Shown here one piece after another: positions 1-7,040 of a stretch of DNA of 7,097 nucleotides. A program made the translations under genes and the position numbers. A model generated the notes under the pieces. It did not search any database. It saw nothing but the letters and a program-made list of their open reading frames with translations, and had not been told where the DNA came from. The stretch is from the NCBI GenBank assembly GCA_958349075.1, contig CATWBR010000236.1:1-7097 (forward strand). Reading direction: 5' to 3'. Every line of letters starts with the position of its first letter. Position 1 is the stretch's first letter. Origin of the DNA: an uncultured Clostridium sp. (GTDB lineage: Bacteria > Bacillota > Clostridia > Lachnospirales > Lachnospiraceae).

Positions 1-22
1 GGTGATTACCAATTCTAGAGCA

Positions 23-104
23 GTTACTGTTCACACCCCGCTAAAAAGCAGCGTGCTGCAAACAATGACACGCTTTGCGGAGCACATCCTGCGTGGACAG
101 TAAC
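23..104. repeat. Foldback (palindromic) intergenic repeat
   Basis: The ends are a 12-bp inverted repeat: GTTACTGTTCAC at 23-34 and GTGGACAGTAAC at 93-104, all Watson-Crick except one G-T pair. Inside is a second hairpin: TGCT at 54-57 pairs with AGCA at 81-84, and GCAAA at 58-62 pairs with TTTGC at 74-78, with two unpaired G between them. There is also a small palindrome at 48-59 (GCAGC/GCTGC). The nested arms resemble a short non-autonomous repeat or a structured RNA more than a terminator, since no T-run follows. From memory, arms of the type TTACTGTTCACACCCC recur in Lachnospiraceae genomes, but this was not checked. It is unrelated in sequence to elements A and B further downstream. Confidence 0.45.
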
Positions 105-139
105 CTTGAGCATGCTTTTATGGTAGTTTGCAGAAATTT

Positions 140-175
140 ATGCTTGCGTATCCGGAGAGTTGGATACGCAAGCAT
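140..175 (+). terminator. Strong hairpin upstream of the ABC operon, terminator-like
   Basis: A perfect 14-bp stem pairs 140-153 (ATGCTTGCGTATCC) with 162-175, closing an 8-nt loop (GGAGAGTT). The tail on the + strand is TATTGATTAATA, which is AT-rich but not a real T-run, so termination may be weak or absent. It could be the 3' end of a gene just left of the window. If the missing substrate-binding protein gene lies there, it could instead be an intra-operon hairpin that lowers expression of the downstream ATPase or protects the upstream mRNA. The stem is clear; the role is inferred. Confidence 0.5.
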
Positions 176-250
176 TATTGATTAATACAAGCGCTTAGAG
201 GAACAGGCCTTCCGTTGCTTGACGGCGGTCAGACATATTGAATGGCGAAC

Positions 251-262
251 AGGGGCAGGTGG
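251..262 (+). promoter_or_regulatory. Ribosome binding region that sets the ATPase start
   Basis: Purine-rich AGGGGC (251-256) and AGGTGG (257-262) lie 11 and 4 nt before the ATG at 267. The same reading frame stays open upstream to a TTG at 219, but no Shine-Dalgarno sequence precedes that codon, and the extra 16 residues do not resemble the start of this family. The ATG at 267 is therefore preferred. No convincing -35/-10 pair was seen between 176 and 250, so the operon promoter may lie left of the window. Confidence 0.5.
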
Positions 263-266
263 CAAG

Positions 267-1781
267 ATGAATGATACATTATTGGAAGTAAAAGAAATAT
301 CAAAACATTTCGGGGGAGTTAAGGCTCTCGATAAGGTAAATATGGTGATTAGAAAGGGAGAAATCCATTGCCTGGTGGGGGAAAACGGCTGTGGAAAATC
401 TACGCTGATCAAGATTATATCAGGGTTTTATAAACCGGACGGAGGAGAAATCGTATATGATGGGACGAATTACCAGAGCCTGGGCATCAATCAGTCCATC
501 CAGCTCGGAATCCAGGTCATATACCAGGACATGTCCATCTTCCCGAACCTTACGGCGGCCGAAAATATTGCTCTGAATTATGAGCTTTATAATAAGAAGA
601 AATTTGTGAACTGGAAGAGCGTATATGAGGTGGCCAGGAAATCTTTGGATCACATCGGCATTGATATTCCGCTGGATGCGACGGTAGGAACCCTGTCTAT
701 CGCGGATAAGCAGTTGATTGCGATTGCCAGGTCGATTTTACATAATTCCAGGCTCATCATTATGGACGAGCCGACCTCCGCCCTCACGCGCAAGGAGGTA
801 GACAAGCTGTTCAGGGTTATCAGACAGCTCCAGAGCGAGGGAATCTCCGTATTGTTCGTCAGCCATAAGCTGGATGAAGTATTTGAGATTGCCGATTATT
901 TTACCGTATTCAGAAACGGCAGGCACATTGTATCGGATTCGGCGAAAAATATTGACAATGAACAGTTCATTTACTATATGACGGGCAGGAAGATTGAGCA
1001 GGACTATTTTGATCCAAAGGATGTGGACGGCTCTCACAGCCTGTTTAAAGTGGAAAACCTCTGCCTGAAAAATGGCTTTGAAAATATCAGCTTTGAGATT
1101 CATCCCGGGGAGATTCTTGGGATTACGGGACTTCTCGGCTCAGGAAGAACGGAGCTTGCGAAAGCGCTGTTCGGCCTCTACCGGGCGGACGGCGGGAAAG
1201 TGTTCGTGGACGGCCGTGAAGTTCAGATAAAATCACCGATGGACGCGCTTCGCCTGAAGATTGCCTATGTGCCGGAGGACCGTCTCACCGAGGGGCTGTT
1301 TTTGACGCAGTCCATCGAAAACAACATGATCGTGTCCAACATCGACCGCCTGAAGAAGAAAAACAGAACCGTGGATTTCGACAGGGGCCATGCCGACTCA
1401 AAAGAGTGGGTCAGAAACCTCGGAATCAAATTAAATGAATTAAAAGACGGAATCCAGACGCTATCCGGAGGAAACCAGCAGAAGGTGGTTCTGGGAAAAT
1501 GGCTGGAGACCGAGCCGAAGGTGCTGATACTGAACGGTCCCACGGTCGGAGTCGATATCGGCGCCAAATACGATATCCATAATTATCTGAGGGCTCTGGC
1601 GGAAAAGAAAAACATGGCGATTATCCTGATTTCCGATGATATCAGTGAAATACTTATGAACTGTAACCGGATTCTGATTATCAAGAGCGGAAGAATTGTA
1701 AGTGAACACAGGAACACGGAGCTTGACAGCAGTAAGCTTCAGGCCCTCATCACGGAAGGAAAGGAGATGGAAGCGGTATGA
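267..1781 (+). CDS. Sugar-type ABC transporter ATP-binding protein (double NBD, RbsA/LsrA/MglA class)
   Basis: This 504-residue protein is the usual length for the fused two-domain ATPases of carbohydrate (CUT2) importers. It energises uptake from the inner face of the membrane. Domain 1 has a canonical Walker A (GENGCGKST, 38-46), Q-loop Gln87, Walker B LIIMDE (Asp167, Glu168) and H-loop His200; its signature is degenerate (LSIADKQ, 143-149). Domain 2 has an atypical Walker A with Arg for Lys (GLLGSGRTE, 288-296), a perfect signature (LSGGNQQ, 399-405), no H-loop His (ISDD), and a Walker B reading LILNGP, with Asn423-Gly424 where Asp-Glu is usual. Only one composite ATP site, domain 1 motifs facing the domain 2 signature, therefore looks catalytic. 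The stop overlaps the next start as ATGA. The start at 267 is chosen over an upstream TTG. The substrate cannot be deduced; the ATPase-permease-permease order also occurs in AI-2 (lsr) systems, but that is not proof. Confidence 0.93.
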   Translation: MNDTLLEVKEISKHFGGVKALDKVNMVIRKGEIHCLVGENGCGKSTLIKIISGFYKPDGGEIVYDGTNYQSLGINQSIQLGIQVIYQDMSIFPNLTAAENIALNYELYNKKKFVNWKSVYEVARKSLDHIGIDIPLDATVGTLSIADKQLIAIARSILHNSRLIIMDEPTSALTRKEVDKLFRVIRQLQSEGISVLFVSHKLDEVFEIADYFTVFRNGRHIVSDSAKNIDNEQFIYYMTGRKIEQDYFDPKDVDGSHSLFKVENLCLKNGFENISFEIHPGEILGITGLLGSGRTELAKALFGLYRADGGKVFVDGREVQIKSPMDALRLKIAYVPEDRLTEGLFLTQSIENNMIVSNIDRLKKKNRTVDFDRGHADSKEWVRNLGIKLNELKDGIQTLSGGNQQKVVLGKWLETEPKVLILNGPTVGVDIGAKYDIHNYLRALAEKKNMAIILISDDISEILMNCNRILIIKSGRIVSEHRNTELDSSKLQALITEGKEMEAV

Positions 1782-2821
1782 GCATAAAAAAATTACTGAA
1801 GAAAAATGAGTTCTATGTCATTCTCATCATCGCCGCCCTGTCCCTGGTGATACAGATGAAAAGCGGACAGTTCTTCACGGCAAATAATATTGTGGATCTT
1901 GTTAGGAGTCTGATCGTTCCTGGCATGATGGCGGCGGGGCTGTTCATGGTCATTGCATCCGGCAACATTGACGTATCCTTTCCTTATACCGCTATGCTGT
2001 GCATGTTTGCGGTGACAAAATGGTTCCAGGTGACGGGCTATGACGGCCCTGTTATTCTCGGATTCGTTGTGGCCGGGCTGATCGGGGCGTTTCTCGGCCT
2101 GATCAACGGAGTTCTGGCCGCATGGCTGAAGTTGCCCACCCTGATTATCACACTAGGCACATGTTCCATCTATCTGGGATTTACTCAGGGCGTGCTTAAA
2201 AGCAGTGTTATCTCGGCGCTTCCGGCCCCGCTTTCCGGGATGGCTGCGGCCAATCTCTTCTCGGTCCGCAGCGTATCGACGGGACTCGGCAGCTCCATGC
2301 CGGTCAGTATCTTTATTTTGATAGCCGTCCTTCTGCTCGTCGGTTTTATCATGAAATACACGATGTTAGGCAGAGGAATATATGCGGTGGGAGGCGATCA
2401 GGTGGCAGCGGAGCGCGCCGGATTTCCGGTTGCCGGTATCAGGATCTTTGTATTTACCTTCATGGGATTTATCGGAGGAATCACGGGACTGACCCAGGTA
2501 ACACTGTCGGGCATGTGCCAGATTAATTTCTTTGACGGATATGAGATGACTATCATTGCGGCCGTTGTACTGGGAGGGGCGAGCATTGCCGGAGGTTCCG
2601 GAAGCGTGTTCGGAACATTCCTGGGCGTGTTTTTGATGAAGCTGATTTCCAACAACCTGATTCTTTTAGGGATTCCGACCAACTGGACCAAACTGATGAC
2701 GGGTGTGCTGATTATTGCAGGCGTCTGCGCGTCAGCCTATAAAATGGTTGCCGCTGAACAGAGGGTGACCTCAAACATATTGGAGGGACATAAGGGAGAG
2801 GAGGCGAAGGCGCATGAGTAA
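1778..2821 (+). CDS. Sugar-type ABC transporter permease 1 (RbsC-like, BPD_transp_2)
   Basis: A 347-residue very hydrophobic protein with about 8-10 membrane segments, slightly longer than RbsC. A short Lys-rich cytoplasmic start (residues 1-11) precedes the first helix at about 12-26. Family landmarks are SGNIDVSF around 61-68 (position of the SGGIDLSV motif), AVGGDQVAAERAGF at 203-216 (the cytoplasmic coupling loop that contacts the ATPase), and VVLGGASIAGG at 263-273. The start codon overlaps the ATPase stop (ATGA), and AAGGAG at 1761-1766 with flanking purines is well placed, so translation is coupled. It should pair with the next gene product to form a heterodimeric channel, as LsrC and LsrD do. 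The NID-VSF variant of the usual GID-LSV motif separates it from permease 2. The substrate is unknown because no binding protein is present in the window. Confidence 0.92.
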   Translation: MSIKKLLKKNEFYVILIIAALSLVIQMKSGQFFTANNIVDLVRSLIVPGMMAAGLFMVIASGNIDVSFPYTAMLCMFAVTKWFQVTGYDGPVILGFVVAGLIGAFLGLINGVLAAWLKLPTLIITLGTCSIYLGFTQGVLKSSVISALPAPLSGMAAANLFSVRSVSTGLGSSMPVSIFILIAVLLLVGFIMKYTMLGRGIYAVGGDQVAAERAGFPVAGIRIFVFTFMGFIGGITGLTQVTLSGMCQINFFDGYEMTIIAAVVLGGASIAGGSGSVFGTFLGVFLMKLISNNLILLGIPTNWTKLMTGVLIIAGVCASAYKMVAAEQRVTSNILEGHKGEEAKAHE

Positions 2822-3854
2822 CAGCGGATTAAATGATACATCAAAAGAAGTTTCAAAGGCGGTACGGAAAGAATTTTATGAGAAAAATGCAAACAATCTC
2901 AAGCTGATCGCCATGTTCGTCATATCCTTTGCCGTATTGACCGCGGCGACCGGCGGCCGGTTTTTCTCGGCGGGCCAGATGAAGCTGATCGCCTATCTGT
3001 TCCCCGAGATGGGGGTTCTCTCCCTGGGGATGATGCTGGCCATGATCAGCGGAGGCATTGATCTGACCGTCGTGGCGGTAGCCGACCTGTCGGGAATTCT
3101 CTGCTGCATGCTGTTAAAGGCGGTTATGCCGGAAGGAGCTTCCGTTCCGGTACAGATTATGGTACTTCTGTTAATCGTGGCGGTCGGTCTCGTGATTGGA
3201 GGCCTCTGCGGAATATTTTCCGGAACGCTCATTTCACGAATCGGAATACCGGCCATGGTTGCCACTCTGGGAGCTTCCGATATCATACTGGGCCTTGCCG
3301 TGGGAATTACAAACGGCTCGTCCATAAAAGAGCTTCCGCCGATACTGAATACGGTGGTCAGTTACCGGCTGTTTGATATGATACCGGCCTCCACCATCAT
3401 ATTCGCCATCTGCGCCGTCACCGTGGCGTTTATCCTGAACAGGACTTCACTGGGCTTTAAGATCTATATGATTGGCTCCAACAAGACTGCCACCAGATAT
3501 TCGGGAATCGATGATAAGAGAGTGATAACCCTCACCTATATGATAAGCGGCATGTTGTCTTCCATTTCGGGTCTTTTAATGTGCGGCCACTTTAATTCCG
3601 CCAGATCGGACTTTGGAAAATCGTATCTGACGCCCGCAATCCTCATCTGCGTCCTGGCTGGAGTCAGCCCGAACGGCGGAAAGGGAAAGACCGCCGGTAT
3701 GGTAATCGCTGTGGTCATCCTGCAGACACTGTCGTCCGGATTCTCGATGTTCCAGAATATATCGGATTACTACAAGAACCTGATCTGGGGCCTGGTGCTG
3801 ATTCTTGTTATGATTATTAATGTGACGTCCGAGAGGAGGAAGGCGAGAAGTTGA
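2814..3854 (+). CDS. Sugar-type ABC transporter permease 2 (RbsC-like, BPD_transp_2)
   Basis: A 346-residue multi-spanning membrane protein of the same family as the preceding gene but clearly diverged, giving a two-permease heterodimer. It has a longer hydrophilic start (about 30 charged residues, with many Lys, Glu and Asn) before the first helix. Landmarks are SGGIDLTV at 79-86, MIGSNKTATRYSGI at 219-232 (the coupling loop facing the ATPase) and CVLAGVSPNGGKG at 279-291, where permease 1 has VVLGGASIAGG. The gene overlaps permease 1 by 8 bp. GAGGAGG at 2798-2804, inside the end of permease 1, is its ribosome binding site with 9-nt spacing. The operon appears to end here: foldback element A starts 11 nt after the stop, and no ordinary terminator or further gene follows. 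Confidence 0.92.
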   Translation: MSNSGLNDTSKEVSKAVRKEFYEKNANNLKLIAMFVISFAVLTAATGGRFFSAGQMKLIAYLFPEMGVLSLGMMLAMISGGIDLTVVAVADLSGILCCMLLKAVMPEGASVPVQIMVLLLIVAVGLVIGGLCGIFSGTLISRIGIPAMVATLGASDIILGLAVGITNGSSIKELPPILNTVVSYRLFDMIPASTIIFAICAVTVAFILNRTSLGFKIYMIGSNKTATRYSGIDDKRVITLTYMISGMLSSISGLLMCGHFNSARSDFGKSYLTPAILICVLAGVSPNGGKGKTAGMVIAVVILQTLSSGFSMFQNISDYYKNLIWGLVLILVMIINVTSERRKARS

Positions 3855-3865
3855 GATGCGAGGAC

Positions 3866-4149
3866 GCCTCTGTAAGATGGCGGACGGGGTAGCGGGAGGT
3901 TGTTTATGAGTCTTCAGTCCCGGGCTGTAGGTTTTCGCGGGTGGGGAATCCAGGAGAAAAAATTCCTACGGGGACTCGCTCCCGCTGGTGGAATGCGCAG
4001 CGGATGCTAAGACGTCAAAGAACGCCGTCTAAGTACTGGCGGATTCCAATGTCCCCTTCGGAAAGTTTCCTCCTTCCTTCCCCGGGCAGGTTATCGACGG
4101 GACCGAAGACCCAGCGGAGAGTGCTGCCCCGTCCGTCATCTTCAGGGGC
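3866..4149 (-). repeat. Foldback element A (about 284 bp, inverted relative to element B)
   Basis: The ends are imperfect inverted repeats: 3866-3893 matches the reverse complement of 4123-4149. Within them, the 20-nt blocks 3874-3893 and 4123-4142 agree at 18 of 20 positions. The core (3907-4110), read on the minus strand, runs from GTCTTCGGTCCCG to CGGGACTGAAGAC, which pair with each other. Further in, GGGGAC at 3970-3975 pairs with GTCCCC at 4051-4056, and near the apex CTAAGACG at 4007-4014 faces CGTCTAAG at 4026-4033 with one mismatch. A copy-specific side hairpin joins CCGCTG at 3982-3987 to CAGCGG at 3998-4003. The core is homologous to that of element B on the opposite strand. No transposase is encoded. 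It is best read as a non-autonomous palindromic element or structured-RNA repeat; its function is unknown. Confidence 0.75.
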
Positions 4150-4668
4150 TGATTGTCTCTTTCGTCAAGTGCGGGAGCGGTATTGTTGCGGCCGCTATGT
4201 AGTCGTGAACCTTTTACCATTTCGGGTGTTTCGGGCTGAATTCAGAGAAAAATAGAGAGCTGATTTTTATGACTATTATAAAAATTTAAAGGTTATTCAA
4301 GGATAGTTCAGGCGTTAAAACTCAGACCCATCAATTGAATACCATACAGGTAGTCTCCTGAAATTCGAGGAAACATAGTGGCAGCGACAATACCCCCCCT
4401 TGAAGGAATAAGAACAAATCAGCGGCCGCAGGCCGGGGTTCAGGATGGCGACAACCTTCGCGTCTTCAGTCCCGGTCATAACCTTCCTGCGGGGAATCCG
4501 GGAGAAAAAGATTCCGGAGGGAACCTGGGAGTCCATCAGTACTTAGGCGGCGTATTTTGGCGCCTTAGTACTGTTATGTACTCCAAAGAGCGCAAGCGTT
4601 TCCCGTAGGAACTTTTTCTGCCCGGATTCCCCACCCGCGAAAACCTACAGCCCGGGACTGAAGACTCA
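3907..4668. repeat. Long inverted repeat: identical outer arms of elements A and B
   Basis: Positions 3907-3951 are identical over 45 nt to the reverse complement of 4624-4668. After a short variable patch with a one-base indel, similarity continues to 3972 on the left and 4602 on the right (shared TTCCTACGGG). The two arms bracket about 670 bp. They arise because elements A and B lie in opposite orientation with their most conserved ends pointing outward. Such a pair could support inversion of the middle by homologous recombination, or a giant cruciform or hairpin; neither can be shown here. Confidence 0.85.
4150..4430. other. Non-coding spacer between foldback elements A and B
   Basis: This 281-bp stretch carries no credible gene. 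Open frames that cross it continue out of the repeats and have no ribosome binding site or protein-like composition. The middle (about 4260-4300) is AT-rich and could hold promoter-like hexamers by chance. An 8-bp GCGGCCGC palindrome lies at 4188-4195 and again at 4422-4429, near each element's inner edge. A run of seven C is at 4393-4399. It may be old intergenic DNA separated by two insertions, or cargo between paired repeats; the sequence does not decide. Confidence 0.5.
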
Positions 4669-4751
4669 CAGCCTCCCTCTCACCATCCCGCCCCCCGACC
4701 GTCCCGGCGGCGTTCTCCTTCCTCACCCAAATCCCCATCTTGCATCCGGCC
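4431..4751 (+). repeat. Foldback element B (about 321 bp)
   Basis: The terminal inverted repeats are imperfect: 4431-4451 against the reverse complement of 4732-4751, sharing GGCCGG and GATGG-GA blocks. The core (4462-4668) begins GTCTTCAGTCCCGG and ends CCGGGACTGAAGAC, a perfect 14-bp pair. Inside, GGGAAC at 4519-4524 pairs with GTTTCCC at 4598-4604 with one bulge. The apex is a strong hairpin: CAGTACTTAGGCG at 4537-4549 pairs with CGCCTTAGTACTG at 4561-4573 with a single T-T mismatch and an 11-nt loop. The core aligns with the minus strand of element A. Between core and right end is an extra C-rich block (about 4669-4731) with no counterpart of that length in element A. No protein is encoded. 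The right end touches the promoter region of the next gene. Confidence 0.72.
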
Positions 4752-4768
4752 GCAAATTGTTGTAGGAT
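4740..4768 (+). promoter_or_regulatory. Candidate promoter for the small membrane-protein gene
   Basis: TTGCAT (4740-4745) and TAGGAT (4763-4768) are separated by 17 bp, an acceptable sigma-A arrangement, and lie about 80 bp before the ATG at 4848. The -35 hexamer falls inside the right terminal repeat of element B. Neither hexamer is a perfect match, so this is tentative. Confidence 0.35.
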
Positions 4769-4847
4769 AGTATCATCAGCCGCAACGGTTCGAGAGACGC
4801 GAAAACCGTTTTTACAGGCTATTTTATACAGGAAAAGGGGAAAATAC

Positions 4848-5351
4848 ATGCTGAACGAAAGCTATGCAGAATGCCTTGTAAAAAAGAAAACGCCGGGTTT
4901 TTCCATTATCGTAAAGATACTTCTGGCCGTGGGAATCCTTCTCACAGCGGCTTCTATCTTATGGAGCGGCCTGTTCGGCTTACTTGCCTTCATTGCAATG
5001 TGCGCATTTGCGTATCATATGATCCAGAACCTGAATGTGGAGTTTGAATATCTTTTGGTAGACCGGACATTTTCAGTGGACCGGATTTTCTCAAAGACGA
5101 GAAGAAAGAAGGCGGCGGAATATACGCTGGAGGACATCCAGGTCATTGCCCCGGCTGCTTCCGGACATATTAAAGAGTATGATCATCAGGTGAAAAAAGT
5201 CAGCGACTACACCTCGGGAGATCCGGGAGCCGTCCGGTACGCCTTTATTTACACAAAGAGCGGGGCGGGGGAGAAAGTGCTTTTTGAGCCGGATGAAAAG
5301 ATGGTGCGCTGTTTCAGACAGATGGCGCCGAGAAAGATGCATGAGATTTAA
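4848..5351 (+). CDS. Small putative membrane protein, resembles DUF6106 family
   Basis: A 167-residue protein of unknown function. A short N-terminus (MLNESYAECLVKKKTPGF) is followed by two hydrophobic segments at about 20-38 and 41-58, joined by a very short turn, so both ends probably face the cytoplasm. The remaining 110 residues are hydrophilic with alternating beta-like stretches (EFEYLLVDRTFSVDRIF, then IQVIAP) and a basic patch (SKTRRKKAAEY). It ends in VLFEPDEKMVRCFRQMAP-type sequence, suggesting a small cytosolic beta-rich domain. From memory this pattern matches the uncharacterised DUF6106 family of Lachnospiraceae, often seen beside guaB; not verified. The start at ATG 4848 is chosen because AAAAGGGG (4833-4840) lies 7 nt upstream. 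The frame is open back to a TTG at 4740, but that stretch lies in repeat and promoter DNA. There is no terminator before guaB, so some read-through is possible. Confidence 0.8.
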   Translation: MLNESYAECLVKKKTPGFSIIVKILLAVGILLTAASILWSGLFGLLAFIAMCAFAYHMIQNLNVEFEYLLVDRTFSVDRIFSKTRRKKAAEYTLEDIQVIAPAASGHIKEYDHQVKKVSDYTSGDPGAVRYAFIYTKSGAGEKVLFEPDEKMVRCFRQMAPRKMHEI

Positions 5352-5388
5352 GTACAAAACGTAACGGAAAATTCGTAAATGTGCGTAG

Positions 5389-5417
5389 TTGACATCAACC
5401 CTCAAATTTGATAGTAT
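5389..5417 (+). promoter_or_regulatory. guaB promoter (sigma-A type)
   Basis: A perfect -35 TTGACA (5389-5394) is followed after 17 bp by TAGTAT (5412-5417) as -10. Transcription would begin near 5424, leaving an AT-rich leader of about 70 nt before the guaB ATG. This is the best promoter in the window. No guanine riboswitch core or long attenuator hairpin was recognised in the leader. Confidence 0.75.
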
Positions 5418-5426
5418 TAGATACTA
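5412..5426. promoter_or_regulatory. Operator-like dyad overlapping the guaB -10 box
   Basis: TAGTAT (5412-5417), spacer TAG, and ATACTA (5421-5426) form a perfect 6-3-6 inverted repeat that contains the -10 hexamer and the likely transcription start. A regulator bound here would block RNA polymerase. The symmetry is visible; regulator binding is inferred, and an AT-rich dyad of this length can occur by chance. Confidence 0.35.
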
Positions 5427-5471
5427 ATAACTCCGGGAAACAACGTGAGTCTACTTATAATAATACAATAA

Positions 5472-6944
<1,473 letters not shown>

Positions 6945-6956
6945 CTAAATAATTTT

Positions 6957-6972
6957 AGCTGAGCAATCGGCT
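6957..6972. other. Small GNRA-capped hairpin after guaB
   Basis: AGCTGA (6957-6962) pairs with TCGGCT (6967-6972), one pair being G-T, around a GCAA tetraloop; TTTT before and AAAA after could extend it across a small internal loop. It lacks a T-run, so it is probably not the terminator. It may protect the guaB transcript end or be incidental. Confidence 0.3.
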
Positions 6973-7000
6973 TTAAAAGATAGCAGTACAGCTTGATAAT

Positions 7001-7040
7001 AACAGGTGATGTCCCTCACGGGGTGTCACCTGTTTATTTG
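7001..7040 (+). terminator. Intrinsic terminator of guaB
   Basis: A 15-bp stem pairs 7001-7015 with 7020-7034 around a TCAC loop: AACAGGTGA with TCACCTGTT, three G-T pairs in the middle, then CCC with GGG. The tail TTTATTTG follows directly. It sits 56 nt after the guaB stop and closes the transcription unit. It has only a partial A-run on the other side, so it is mainly a + strand terminator. Confidence 0.9.

Noticed and set aside
219..266. TTG-initiated N-terminal extension of the ABC ATPase
   Set aside because: No Shine-Dalgarno sequence lies before the TTG, and the extra 16 residues do not resemble the family. ATG at 267 has purine-rich signals and gives the usual N-terminus.
3941..4255. 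104-codon open frame over element A
   Set aside because: It starts with GTG inside the conserved repeat arm, has no ribosome binding site, and its Arg/Pro/Ser-rich composition follows the palindrome. The NPGEK motif it shares with another frame at 4378-4608 is just translated repeat DNA.
4393..4399. C7 tract as a phase-variation site
   Set aside because: It is outside any credible gene and not placed between promoter hexamers, so slippage would have no evident effect.
4378..4608. 76-codon open frame over element B
   Set aside because: It lies across the foldback core without a ribosome binding site; its resemblance to the frame over element A is explained by the shared nucleotide repeat.
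3866..4751. CRISPR array or insertion sequence with transposase
   Set aside because: There are only two copies, long, inverted and self-complementary, with no regular short spacers; no open frame resembles a transposase or Cas protein.
4740..4847. Upstream TTG start for the small membrane protein
   Set aside because: The added 36 residues would be translated from repeat and promoter DNA. ATG 4848 has a well-spaced AAAAGGGG and gives a natural N-terminus before the first membrane helix.
4574..4849. 91-codon minus-strand open frame
   Set aside because: It runs through the repeat arm and the promoter of the following gene, and its protein sequence shows no domain-like features.
5456..5461. TATAAT as a second guaB -10 box
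   Set aside because: No acceptable -35 or extended -10 sequence lies upstream, and it is only 32 nt before the ATG; the TTGACA promoter at 5389-5417 is much better.
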